From positions 109,976-173,975 of the forward strand of contig JADJOU010000005.1 of NCBI GenBank assembly GCA_016713645.1: a stretch of DNA of 64,000 nucleotides, given 5' to 3'. The stretch comes from Bacteroidota bacterium. Lineage in GTDB: Bacteria; Bacteroidota; Bacteroidia; Chitinophagales; JADJOU01. How positions within the stretch are numbered: position 1 is the stretch's first letter; each line of letters begins with the position of its first letter. Both the position numbers and the translations under genes were made by a program. Under the pieces are notes generated by a model, which was not told the DNA's origin, made no database searches, and worked only from the letters and a program-made list of their open reading frames with translations. This document shows, in pieces, positions 1 through 8,776 of this stretch.

Positions 1-1
1 A

Positions 2-898
2 ATTGAGCGAAGAGATAAAAAAGCTGGAAAGAAAGCGGGATTTGAAGTAGAAGTGCTCGATAAAAAGACCATGAAAAAATTGGGCATGGGTGGCGTCCTT
101 TCTGTAAATCTCGGAGGGAATCAACCTCCTACATTTAGCATCATGGAGTGGAAACCAAAAAATGCAAAGAATAAAAAGCCTTATGTATTAGTTGGAAAAG
201 GCATCGTATATGATACAGGCGGTCTATCACTCAAGCCAACGCCTAATTCTATGGATAAAATGAAATGCGATATGGCTGGAGCTGCTGCAGTCACTGGTGC
301 AATGTACGCCATTGCCAAAGCCAATCTTCCACTCTATGTGGTTGCGCTTGTGCCAGCAACAGAAAACAGACCAGGTGAAGACGCTTACGTACCGGGAGAT
401 GTAATCACCTTGCACAATGGGAAAACAGTAGAGGTTTTAAATACGGATGCAGAAGGGCGATTGGTCTTAGGAGATGCGCTCAGTTACGCACAAGATTACA
501 AACCAGAATTGGTTATTGATCTTGCAACCCTTACGGGAGCAGCGGCTGCTGCAATTGGAAGCGTGGGTTCTGTGATGATGGGCACAGCTGAAGAAAAAGT
601 AAAGACGGAATTGAAACAAGCAGGATTTAATGTGCACGAGCGCTTAGCAGAATTTCCTTTCTGGGAAGAATATGGTGAGATGATCAAATCTGATGTCGCT
701 GATATCAAAAATGTGGGTGGTCCAGAAGGCGGATCTATCACTGCTGGTAAGTTTTTAGAGCATTTTATTGACTATCCTTGGATTCATATCGATATCGCAG
801 GACCAGCATTTTTAACATCTCCTGACACTTATCGAGGAAAAGGTGCTACCGCAGTGGGCGTGAGACTCCTATTTGAATTTTTTAAAAACAAAGTATAG
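2..898 (+). CDS. pepA: Leucyl aminopeptidase, M17 family (5' partial)
   Basis: Cytosolic metallo-exopeptidase that removes N-terminal residues from peptides, using two metal ions. The frame is open from base 2, so the N-terminal domain lies outside the window and the GTG at 53 is not the start. The catalytic domain is present: the metal and Lys region KGIVYDTGGLSLKP, the DKMKCDMAGAAAV segment and the M17 signature NTDAEGRL (about bases 440-463). About 299 residues are visible, against roughly 480-500 for the family. The C-terminus looks complete. A gap of about 55 bp separates it from pdxA, read in the same direction. Family is certain; substrate range is not visible. Confidence 0.93.
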   Translation: MERRDKKAGKKAGFEVEVLDKKTMKKLGMGGVLSVNLGGNQPPTFSIMEWKPKNAKNKKPYVLVGKGIVYDTGGLSLKPTPNSMDKMKCDMAGAAAVTGAMYAIAKANLPLYVVALVPATENRPGEDAYVPGDVITLHNGKTVEVLNTDAEGRLVLGDALSYAQDYKPELVIDLATLTGAAAAAIGSVGSVMMGTAEEKVKTELKQAGFNVHERLAEFPFWEEYGEMIKSDVADIKNVGGPEGGSITAGKFLEHFIDYPWIHIDIAGPAFLTSPDTYRGKGATAVGVRLLFEFFKNKV

Positions 899-954
899 TT
901 GATGTTGAAGTAATGGGCTATGCCCTGCTTCAAGAATAGATAAAGAAGTGATAC

Positions 955-2011
955 ATGGATGAAAAACATAAAATTAGAATAGGCATTACGCTAGGCGATA
1001 TCAATGGGATTTCCTGAATTAATCATCAAAGCGATGTCGGATGAGCGGTTGTTTAAGTACGCCACATTTATTATTTACGGCAGTGAAGTTGCACTTAAGT
1101 ACCACCATAAATTATTGCCCGATTATAAAGTCGTCTTCAATACGCTATCTGGGGATGCTAAAATCAGTCAGTCCAAGCCAAACCTGATTGAGATCGGTGG
1201 ACCGCAGACCATCGTCACGATGGGCCAAGCAAATGAATCAGCTGGGAGATTGGCGATGAGTTTTTTGAATGCTGCGCTTTCGGATTTAAAATCGAATAAA
1301 ATAGACGCCCTGATTACTGGGCCATTGAATAAGAGCACCATAAAACTAGAGAAAGAACCATTTACTGGACATACGGAGTACATCGCCAAATACTTCAATG
1401 TCACGGAATCTATGATGTTTATGGTTTACGAAAATTTGCGCGTCGGTTTGGTGACCAACCATCTTCCTTTAGAGGATGTTAGCAAAAATCTCTCGAGCCA
1501 ATTGATCTTGAATAAGCTCAAAATCATGCAAAAAACACTGTCAGCTGATTTTGCTGTTCACCGCCCTAAAATCGCTGTACTCGGATTAAACCCTCATGCA
1601 GGAGACAATGGATTATTGGGCAAGGAGGAGAAGGAAACCATTATTCCCGCTATTCAAAAAGCGACAGATCAAGGCATCCTCGTCTATGGACCCTATCCCG
1701 CTGATGGATTTTTTGGCAATGGATTGTATAAGAATTTTGACGCAGTTTTGGCGATGTATCACGACCAAGGGTTGATTCCATTTAAATCCATTTCAGGAAG
1801 CGAAGGTGTCAATTATACCGCTGGATTGCCCATCATCAGAACCTCCCCTGATCATGGCACAGCCTATGATATCGCGGGGAAAAATCAAGCGCATATCAAT
1901 TCTATCTTAAATTGTATATTCTATACCAAAGATATTTTAAACAATAGAATTCACTATTCAGAAGATACCGCTAATCCCATGAAGAGAAACGGTTCTAAAG
2001 ATCGTGAATAA
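955..2011 (+). CDS. pdxA: 4-hydroxythreonine-4-phosphate dehydrogenase PdxA, frameshift near the N-terminus
   Basis: NAD-dependent enzyme of the DXP-dependent pyridoxal phosphate pathway. The natural start is ATG 955, giving MDEKHKIRIGITLGDINGI. That frame stops at 1015, while the rest of the protein (PELIIKAMSD onward) continues in another frame. The break falls in the invariant GIGPE motif. Two missing bases between ATT and TCCT would restore it exactly. Downstream parts are typical: LITGPLNKSTI, the metal-site region GHTEYIAKYF, LNPHAGDNG, YHDQGLIPFKS and SPDHGTAYDIAG. Reconstructed length is about 352 residues, normal for the family. The start at 1004 would lose the first strand, so it is not accepted. 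The shift is either a sequencing error or a real lesion. The next gene starts 8 bp downstream. Confidence 0.9.
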
Positions 2012-2019
2012 TTCTTCGC

Positions 2020-3060
2020 ATGAAAAAGAACCTCCTCTATCTCGCCATTCTTATAGCACTTTGCCTCGTAGGTTATTTTGCATTTCGACTATCCAATTCA
2101 AATGAGATCGATCCCGATAAGGACTTTGCTATTCATCAACCAGATGAAGTGCGCAAAATTATTATCAAAGAAAAAACATCTCGAGAAGTCGTTTTAGAGA
2201 AAATAAACGGAGTTTGGTACGTCAATAATAATTATGAGGCAAGTGAAGCGCGCATCAAAGCCATGTTAGATGTTTTGCAAAAGATACAAGTAGAATATAA
2301 TGTTGCGGACAATGCGCGAAAAAAAGTCATCGAAAACTTAGCCCTTTCTGCAGTCAAAACAAGTTTCTACAACGCAGATGGAGAAGAAATCAAGTCCATT
2401 TACATCGGACATGGCGGCAGCAATGCGCATGGTACTTATATGATTTTAGAGCACAACAAACAAATTGCCCATAATCCCTATATTGTCAATGTGCCGGGAT
2501 TTGAAGGTGCGCTCACTTATCGATTCACTGCAGATAGCATTGCATGGCGCAATACACAAATATTCTCAACGCCCTTCGATAAAATTTCAAAAGTGCGCGT
2601 TGAATATTTCGAAGACCCTCGCGGCTCTTTTGAAATGAACGTAAATGAAGAATTGGTGCAAATCAACCCCATTCACGATTCCCTAATCAACAAGAATGAA
2701 ATCGATGAACAAAAAGTCACTTCTTTCCTCGCGGAGTTTGAGAACAAGCATTTGGAATATTACGTCTTCAATGATACCAACCAAGCCAAAGTGCTAGCAA
2801 AGCCCCCATATTGCAAGATTACTTGCGTCGATTATGACCAAAGAACGACTGAGGCAACTCTTTATAGAATGCCTTTAAACGATCGGACCCTTGTCCAACA
2901 AGATGTCAATCAAAAGCCAATTGAATATGATCTAGAGCGGTATTATGCGACATTTGGTAAGCGCAAAGATTTTGTTTCCGTTCAATATTATGTATTCGGT
3001 GTTTTGCTCAAGAAATACAATAATTTCTTTAAGTCAAAGCCCAATAGTTCTAAAAATTAA
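2020..3060 (+). CDS. DUF4340-type membrane-anchored protein
   Basis: A 346-residue protein with an N-terminal signal anchor (residues about 5-24, LLYLAILIALCLVGYFAF) and a large extracytoplasmic domain. The segments IIIKEKTSREVVLEKINGVWYV and ISKVRVEYFEDPRGSFEMN look like the repeated beta-rich units of the DUF4340 family, which in other bacteria often sits next to ABC-2 and gliding-type transporters. No transporter is next to it here. It starts 8 bp after pdxA and may be read through from it. Biochemical function is unknown; family assignment is by eye. Confidence 0.6.
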   Translation: MKKNLLYLAILIALCLVGYFAFRLSNSNEIDPDKDFAIHQPDEVRKIIIKEKTSREVVLEKINGVWYVNNNYEASEARIKAMLDVLQKIQVEYNVADNARKKVIENLALSAVKTSFYNADGEEIKSIYIGHGGSNAHGTYMILEHNKQIAHNPYIVNVPGFEGALTYRFTADSIAWRNTQIFSTPFDKISKVRVEYFEDPRGSFEMNVNEELVQINPIHDSLINKNEIDEQKVTSFLAEFENKHLEYYVFNDTNQAKVLAKPPYCKITCVDYDQRTTEATLYRMPLNDRTLVQQDVNQKPIEYDLERYYATFGKRKDFVSVQYYVFGVLLKKYNNFFKSKPNSSKN

Positions 3061-3097
3061 TATTGATTTTTACGATGTGATTCCGCGAGCGGCATTC

Positions 3098-4422
3098 TTA
3101 AACGCCAGATTCTTCTCCCTCTGTTAAAAGAGAAACTTCCACAATTTCTGGGCTCGTTCTAAACATCTTAATGATCTTGATTTCAAACTTTTCTGTTCGA
3201 ATAATATCGCCTTCATTCGCAATGCTATTGTTGTATTTCGTTATCAAGCCCGAGAGTGTCTCGTAGTCATCATCCAATGGGAAATCAAATGGCAAAAGTT
3301 CGTTGATATCATCGACTGAATTCTGTGCGAGTATGCGGTATTTATTCTCTCCAATCAATTCAACGAGGGCCAATTCTTGATCGTGCTCATCTTGAATATC
3401 TCCCACCAATTCTTCGATGATATCTTCTAGTGTAACAACGCCCATGGTCGCTCCGAGCTCATCGACAACAACTCCAAATTCTGTTTTCTTGGCTTGGAAA
3501 TGCTTGAGCAAATCTATTACCCTCCAATTCTCCGGAATGAACTGAACTGTGCGCATAATCTTTTTCAAATCCAATTCGCCTTTTTGCATTAAAACCCGCA
3601 GCAAATCTTTTGAGTGGAGCATTCCAATAATATTCTCCTTGCTCTCATTATAGATTGGATACCTCGTATATCCTTCATCCAATACAATTCTATTCACTTC
3701 TTCAAAGCTGGCATTGCTCGGAATTCCAACGACATGAATATTGTGCCTATAGATTTCCTTAACCACTCTATTGTCAAAATCAAATACATTATGGATAAGT
3801 TCCCTTTCATTTGCATGTATGGCTCCTCCCTCTGCACTTTCTGCAATGATGAGCTTAAGTTCTTCTTCCGAGTGAAACTCTCCTTCCTCTCCTGGCTTTA
3901 ATCCAATTACTCTAAGGATAAAATTGGCAATCCAATTCAATACATAGATGAATGGAAGAAATATCGTTCTAAATGCCTTTAAAATTGGAGCAACAAAGAG
4001 TGTGGTCTTATATGCATATCTAATTCCGATAGATTTTGGAGCCAGTTCCCCAAAGACAATGTGAAGTATTGTAATGAATGTAAAAGAGAGGACAATTGCT
4101 ATTTGATGCGCCGTATTGATTTCAAGGTTAAAACCAAATTTCTCAAAACTCCTCAATAGAATGATGGTAAATGTCTTTTCTCCCACCACCCCCAAAGCGA
4201 GGGATGCAATCGTGATTCCCAGCTGAGTCGCAGCGAGATATCCTTCAATATTGTCGAGAATACTGCGCGCGATGAGATTCGATGTTTTTTTACTGTCTAA
4301 AGAATCTAATTGAGAACTTCTTACCTTAACAATGGCAAACTCTGCTGCCACAAAAATCCATTTAGGAATACTAAAAATAAGGTTAAGAGAATGTTTAGAA
4401 AGTTGACCGAGTCAGTTTCCAT
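3098..4422 (-). CDS. CorC/HlyC-type CNNM membrane protein with CBS pair, frameshift near the N-terminus
   Basis: Inner-membrane protein of the CNNM (DUF21) family, linked elsewhere to Mg/Co handling; in gliding Bacteroidota the relative GldE has this architecture. The order is a CNNM domain with membrane helices (VAAEFAIVKVRSSQ; ITIASLALGVVGEKTF; LHIVFGELAPKSIGI), a CBS pair (about RHNIHVVGIPSNASF to TLEDIIEELVGDI), and a C-terminal transporter-associated domain. The open frame begins in mid-motif at 4351. Upstream in another frame, ATG 4422 gives METDSVNFLNILLTLFLVFL then NGF, which joins perfectly if one T is restored to the T5 run at 4352-4356. That supplies the missing first membrane helix. 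It converges with the DUF4340 gene. The GldE identity is possible but not shown. Confidence 0.85.
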
Positions 4423-4546
4423 TTATTGTAGTGATCTGATTATTTAATAACAAATATAGGATAATTTATTAAATGTTAAAAAATTGATTAAAAAACCCAG
4501 TTTATCGTCAAGACTTTTTAGTTTTGTTCAACTAAATCTAAGATTG

Positions 4547-5333
4547 ATGATGAAACTATACGCTAGCCTATTTTTCTTGTTTTTTTCTTTTCAATGGCCA
4601 CGCTCAGGCGACCTTGACTTTGAATACATTAAATCAAAACTATTTATCATTAAAAAACTTCTCCAATCCGTTTATCTCCCTCGATATTCCTGAGCCAGGG
4701 ATAGGAACTATTGAATGGACGATAAGCACTGCCCAAGGAGAACAATTAATAAGGGGAGAAATTAAGGAGAAGTTCTTTATGGTTGGTCTAAATCCCATTG
4801 ACCTCAACTTATTTAACACATGGATTCCCAATGGCCCGAAAGGATTAGTGCTCATGAATGGCGGTAAAATCCCCACAGGAGAATTTGTGATAACCGTCAG
4901 TGTAGCCCTAAATAGCGCCCCTGACAAAAAAGTCAGCGCTAGTCAATCAATTTCCCTACCTAAAATTCCACCTATACAACTTCTAGAGCCTTCTGAGGAT
5001 TTTGTGTTCAAGAAAGACGATGTGCATTTTTCTTGGGGAATGCCTCAGGTCGAAGTAGAAGATAAACAATTCAAATTGCACATTCTTGAAGCAAAGGGGA
5101 AAAAACTCTTACAACCCGATTTAAACGACAAGAATTTTGTCTTTGAGGCTCCCACAAATTCAATCTTATTTAAAATGCCTGAAGGCAAAAAAATCCTTGA
5201 TTACGATAAACACTATATGTGGTATGTCGCCTTAGAAGTGGATGGAATTACTTATGCCAATAGCCCTTTGCGCTATTTCTATTTTGATATCGTTGATGAG
5301 CATAGTCCAAAATATTTAGAAAAACCCACCTAA
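4547..5333 (+). CDS. Secreted protein of unknown function, frameshift in the signal peptide
   Basis: Not recognised. The mature part (TLTLNTLNQNYLSLKNFSNP to the C-terminus) is about 245 residues and beta-rich, resembling tandem immunoglobulin/fibronectin-like domains: IQLLEPSEDFVFKKDDVHFSW and YMWYVALEVDGITYANSPL. The signal peptide is split. ATG 4547/4550 gives MMKLYASLFFLFF in one frame, while FLFNGHAQA, a convincing signal-peptidase end, reads in the next frame. Removing one T from the T7 run at 4580-4586 joins them. It ends 18 bp before scpB in the same direction. Secretion is well supported; function is not. Confidence 0.6.
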
Positions 5334-5351
5334 GGCAGTAAAAATTAAATA

Positions 5352-5921
5352 ATGGAATTGATCGAACAACATATTCAATCCCTTATTTTCTCCTCAGCGC
5401 TTCCTGTTTCAATGCAAGAAATTAAAACGGTATTGAACAAGACTTTTGAACAAGATTTAGAAGAAGCTGAGATTCTGCAAGGAATAGAAAATATCTTCGC
5501 TCGATTTGCAACAGATACTTTTGCTTTTGAGCTTAAAAACACGGGCGGTGGCTATCAATTCTTGACAAAACCTGCATTTTTCAAGACCATACACCACCAT
5601 ATCAATCTTCAACAAAAGAAAAAGCTTTCGAGGTCATCTCTAGAGACCCTTTCTATTATAGCATACAACCCCGATATCACGAGGAGTGAGATAGAGCAGA
5701 TACGTGGAGTTGCCTCAGATTACTCTGTAGACAAGCTCCTAGAAAAAGAATTGATTGAAATCTCTGGAAAAAAAGATGCCCCAGGCAATCCCATTATGTA
5801 TAAAGTCAGTCAGAGCTTCTTGGATTATTTTGGTATAAATACAATAGACGATCTTCCGAAACTAAAAGATATTGTTGCTGAAGAAGACAATACAATAGGC
5901 AGCGAATCCGCTAATGCCTAG
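5352..5921 (+). CDS. scpB: Segregation and condensation protein ScpB
   Basis: Kleisin-associated winged-helix subunit of the SMC-ScpAB condensin complex, acting on the nucleoid. The 189 residues show the family pattern: IEQHIQSLIFSSALPVSMQEI at the N-terminus, FELKNTGGGYQFLTKPAF, then LSRSSLETLSIIAYNPDITRSEIEQIRGV, the strongest ScpB signature. Length is close to the usual 180-200. Its partner smc lies about 15 kb away on the other strand; scpA is not in the window. It converges with the barrel-containing anti-sigma-like gene, 14 bp apart. Confidence 0.93.
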   Translation: MELIEQHIQSLIFSSALPVSMQEIKTVLNKTFEQDLEEAEILQGIENIFARFATDTFAFELKNTGGGYQFLTKPAFFKTIHHHINLQQKKKLSRSSLETLSIIAYNPDITRSEIEQIRGVASDYSVDKLLEKELIEISGKKDAPGNPIMYKVSQSFLDYFGINTIDDLPKLKDIVAEEDNTIGSESANA

Positions 5922-5935
5922 GTTATGCGCCTGTT

Positions 5936-7315
5936 TTAGAATATTCTAAATAAAATTTTTCCTTGAACGCCTATGATATCTTTAGGTGCACTTGGCATTT
6001 GCTTAGGTCCTGTTCGCCATTGATAGAATGGCTCAGCTCTAAACAAAAACCGCTTCCACTCATATTGAATCCCAAGTGAAAAAACGAGATTATCGAATAC
6101 GGGGACTTTCTCTTTTTGAACAAATTCTGAGGTTTCTGGCTTTGATCCCACCACTAAATACCTATAATCAAATGTTTGTGTTTGGTTGATATTCAACCTA
6201 GTGCCAATGCCAGGCGCTAAAACAAAATGATTGACAATCCTAAATTGATAATTCAAGTGAATGGGTATTTGAGTGACTGTTCTGGTGAAATGAATATCCT
6301 CTATTCTCGTCTGATTGGGAATTCCATGTTTAAATTTATCTCTAAAATTCTCTTCCGTCGCATCTTTAAAATCGCGTTCATCTTTGTAGCGACCTGCCTC
6401 AATGGTATTTGTTTCAAGGCCAAGAGAAAAAGACAATTTCTTGAAGAATCGAAACTCTGCCAATCCTCCCAATGCCCAAGACTTCTGTTTTAAAAACGTA
6501 CTTACTCCAGCAAAAATCTCATAAAACTTAGATTTTGCAAGTGCTGGCTTTGGCATTTTTACAGGAATTTCATTGACGTCTAAATCCTTATTCTTTGAGG
6601 TCTTTGCGCTATCGATTTCCTTTGACTCGGTGAGCGCCAACTGCACCGTATCGCCATTTTTAATGGGCGTTCTGGCCATTTGTTCTGCATGATTGACATT
6701 CGACAATTCGTTTGGTATTCCCTCTTTACCAACGATAACTAAGGTTTTTGTTGCTAATTTGCTCTTTTCTGATTCTTCACCCTTGGTCAATTGAAGTGGC
6801 GGAATATCGCTCGATTGTTCTAGCTTCGATTTTTCAGGATCCGCCAGCAAAGCCTTTCCTCCACGCAGCTGCACACGCATTGTTTGCTTTAAATGCTTAT
6901 TCTCTCTTTTCGCCTCACTTAAACTAGCCAATATCTCTTGATTATTTCGCTTCATTTCTTCCAACTCTGTTCTCAAATTTTGCTCTGCTGCCGGAATTTC
7001 ATTCACTACAATTTCCTTAGATGGAATCTCATTTACTTCAATTGGAGCAGCTGATTGGGTAGAGCCGCTATTTCCATTTGAAACACTATTAGCGACTTCC
7101 ACTGTTGAATAGATTTTATGCAATGCTCTATTTTCGTTCCACAAAAAAGCAGTTGTGCCGATGAACAGAGTGGCAAAAATCCACCCAAATGCCCAGTGGT
7201 AATCGTTTTTCTTTTTTATAGAGGCTTGCACAACCTTCCATGACTCAGCATTGTATGCTGGCTGAATCTCTTCAAGCTTGCTTTTTAGCGCTTTGTCAAA
7301 TAATTCTGAATTCAT
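5936..7315 (-). CDS. Anti-sigma-like membrane protein with C-terminal outer-membrane barrel
   Basis: A 459-residue protein. Residues 1-40 are a short helical cytoplasmic region (FDKALKSKLEEIQPAYNAESW). One membrane helix lies at about 41-59 and a coiled coil at about 113-150, followed by a long low-complexity periplasmic stretch. Residues about 265-459 carry alternating beta strands ending in phenylalanine (GKILFRIF), as in outer-membrane barrels. The motif NEIP occurs three times in the linker. The ATG overlaps the stop of the ECF sigma gene (ATGA), so the two are translationally coupled. By position and layout it is probably the regulator of that sigma factor. No zinc-binding anti-sigma motif is visible. 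Inference: it could link the inner and outer membranes. Confidence 0.65.
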   Translation of the reverse strand: MNSELFDKALKSKLEEIQPAYNAESWKVVQASIKKKNDYHWAFGWIFATLFIGTTAFLWNENRALHKIYSTVEVANSVSNGNSGSTQSAAPIEVNEIPSKEIVVNEIPAAEQNLRTELEEMKRNNQEILASLSEAKRENKHLKQTMRVQLRGGKALLADPEKSKLEQSSDIPPLQLTKGEESEKSKLATKTLVIVGKEGIPNELSNVNHAEQMARTPIKNGDTVQLALTESKEIDSAKTSKNKDLDVNEIPVKMPKPALAKSKFYEIFAGVSTFLKQKSWALGGLAEFRFFKKLSFSLGLETNTIEAGRYKDERDFKDATEENFRDKFKHGIPNQTRIEDIHFTRTVTQIPIHLNYQFRIVNHFVLAPGIGTRLNINQTQTFDYRYLVVGSKPETSEFVQKEKVPVFDNLVFSLGIQYEWKRFLFRAEPFYQWRTGPKQMPSAPKDIIGVQGKILFRIF

Positions 7316-7908
7316 ATTCCTGTATTTCTTTTTTGTTCAACGAGTTCGTACTTTCTTTTTTTTTCAATTAAAATCACCAAATTTTGTCGAGCACGCGCTA
7401 GATTAGATTTTGACGTCCCCTCTGAAATCCCCAATCGCTCAGCGATTTCTTGATGATTGTATCCATCAATCGCATACATCATGAGCACTGTGCGATAAGA
7501 GGGCGATAATTCTTGAACCAGTTTCAACAGCTCCTCCGCATTTAATTCATCTATAATATTGCTATCCATGGGCTTTTCATGATACGGCTCCAAGGAAATC
7601 ACAGGCGTCTCTCTTTGTGACTTTCGGTAATAATCAATGGATGTATTCACTAAAATTGTTCTCAACCAAGCTTTAAATGGCTTTGTCATATCGAATTTAG
7701 CGAGATTATTAAATACCTTGATAAAACTATCATTCAAAACCTCCTCGGCATCCTCGGCATTATTGCAATACCTCAAGGATATGCTCTTTGCAAATGAATA
7801 GTGGGATTGATAGAGGTATTCTTGAGCAGCTGATACATTTTCTGTGCAAGCTTGCAATACCTCATAGAGGTTTTCTTCACTGTATTTTTTTGGCTTCTTG
7901 AACAACAT
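7312..7908 (-). CDS. ECF-type RNA polymerase sigma-70 factor
   Basis: Alternative sigma factor of 198 residues. Region 2 is AQEYLYQSHYSFAKSISLRY to DAEEVLNDSFIKVFNNLAKF, with the WLRTILVNTSIDYYRK end. Region 4 is the helix-turn-helix ELSPSYRTVLMMYAIDGYNH to EIAERLGISEGTSKSNLARAR. It is first in a two-gene unit, overlapping the downstream membrane barrel protein by 4 bp. It is divergent from a PepSY-like lipoprotein across a 76-bp gap, so that lipoprotein is a natural candidate target. The signal it responds to is unknown. Confidence 0.92.
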   Translation of the reverse strand: MLFKKPKKYSEENLYEVLQACTENVSAAQEYLYQSHYSFAKSISLRYCNNAEDAEEVLNDSFIKVFNNLAKFDMTKPFKAWLRTILVNTSIDYYRKSQRETPVISLEPYHEKPMDSNIIDELNAEELLKLVQELSPSYRTVLMMYAIDGYNHQEIAERLGISEGTSKSNLARARQNLVILIEKKRKYELVEQKRNTGI

Positions 7909-7940
7909 CTATATACATTACGCATATCAAAATTAATCCG

Positions 7941-7967
7941 TTGCGTCATAAATAAAGTTTATTTTTG
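7941..7967 (+). promoter_or_regulatory. Possible Bacteroidota-type promoter for the PepSY-like lipoprotein
   Basis: TATTTTTG at 7960-7967 fits the Bacteroidota -7 consensus TAnnTTTG. A TTG lies 16 bp upstream, closer than the usual 19 or so. Predicted start is near 7974, about 11 bases before ATG 7985. The short gap is shared with the divergent ECF sigma gene. Confidence 0.3.
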
Positions 7968-7984
7968 TCTGATAATCAAATCCT

Positions 7985-8599
7985 ATGAAATATTCAGTCC
8001 TATTGCTTGCGATTGCCATGATGCTGCAATCATGCACGAAGTCCAATCTAGAAGATGAGACCAATGAAATTTTAATTGAAGAGACCAATGATGAATTATT
8101 GGCCTTGGCAGCTAATCCCCAAACGGCTATGCTTATTGAGGACCAAACGAAATCTGGCAGCGACAGGAAAAAATTCAAGCATCCTTGCTCTTTGAGAGCA
8201 GAGAGACTAGAATATACAGATTTACCTGCGAAAATCGCCGATTACATTCAATCTCTTACAGATGAAAACATATACACGGTATTCATCCTCAAAATATCTA
8301 AATCTTCAGACCACTATCGCTATTCCGTTCGCTTAAATAGTGGCTTGCACGCTCATTTTGATCGCGATGGAAATCTAAAGAGACAAATCACCAAGAACAA
8401 GCGTTTTGAAGCAATTCGATTCGATAAATTACCCCTTGACGCACAAACTTATCTCACAGACAAAATCAATCTCGAGAGCATCATCGGAATATTAAAGGTG
8501 ACCAAAATGGATGATTCTGTGCGTTTTGTAGCGCGCCTTAGAGATAATTCGCGAATTCGATTTGATGCTGAGGGCAATTTGCTCAACATCATCAAATAG
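7985..8599 (+). CDS. PepSY-like (DUF2874-type) lipoprotein, two repeats
   Basis: A 204-residue lipoprotein: the signal peptide ends in MMLQSCTKS, with Cys about residue 17 as the lipidation site. The mature part holds two copies of one module: TDLPAKIADYIQSLTDENIY with YRYSVRLNSGLHAHFDRDGN, and DKLPLDAQTYLTDKINLESI with VRFVARLRDNSRIRFDAEGN. Each ends in the F-D-x-x-G-N-L pattern of PepSY-like periplasmic proteins. It is divergent from the ECF sigma / barrel pair and followed by a clear terminator, so it is monocistronic. Function is unknown; a link to envelope sensing is inference from position. Confidence 0.65.
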   Translation: MKYSVLLLAIAMMLQSCTKSNLEDETNEILIEETNDELLALAANPQTAMLIEDQTKSGSDRKKFKHPCSLRAERLEYTDLPAKIADYIQSLTDENIYTVFILKISKSSDHYRYSVRLNSGLHAHFDRDGNLKRQITKNKRFEAIRFDKLPLDAQTYLTDKINLESIIGILKVTKMDDSVRFVARLRDNSRIRFDAEGNLLNIIK

Positions 8600-8652
8600 T
8601 TGAGATACCGCATCATGGGCGACTAATGACTGCTCACGCTCATATAGATTTT

Positions 8653-8690
8653 AAAGGCTGTTTCCGTTCAAGAGCAGCCTTTTTGATTTT
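8653..8690 (+). terminator. Rho-independent terminator after the PepSY-like lipoprotein
   Basis: The stem AAAGGCTG (8653-8660) pairs with CAGCCTTT (8675-8682) across a 14-base loop and runs into TTGATTTTTATT. It lies about 55 bp after the lipoprotein stop. Confidence 0.7.
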
Positions 8691-8724
8691 TATTAACGCA
8701 CGCGGAATCAAAATTATATTTTAA

Positions 8725-8755
8725 TTTGTCCGAACATCAAAATAAACTATTTTTA
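8725..8755 (+). promoter_or_regulatory. Bacteroidota-type promoter for the PASTA gene
   Basis: TTTG at 8725-8728, exactly 19 bases, then TATTTTTA at 8748-8755. This matches the TTTG-N19-TAnnTTTG consensus at all but the last base. Predicted start near 8762, about 15 bases before the TTG start codon at 8777. Confidence 0.45.
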
Positions 8756-8776
8756 CTTTTCAAATAAAGAAGCATT

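Noticed and set aside
1004..1015. ATG 1004 as the pdxA start
   Set aside because: It removes the conserved N-terminal strand that is present in another frame from ATG 955, so it is an artefact of the frame break.
3614..3901. Plus-strand frame opposite the CorC-like gene
   Set aside because: It is antisense to a well-identified CBS-domain region and has no family resemblance.
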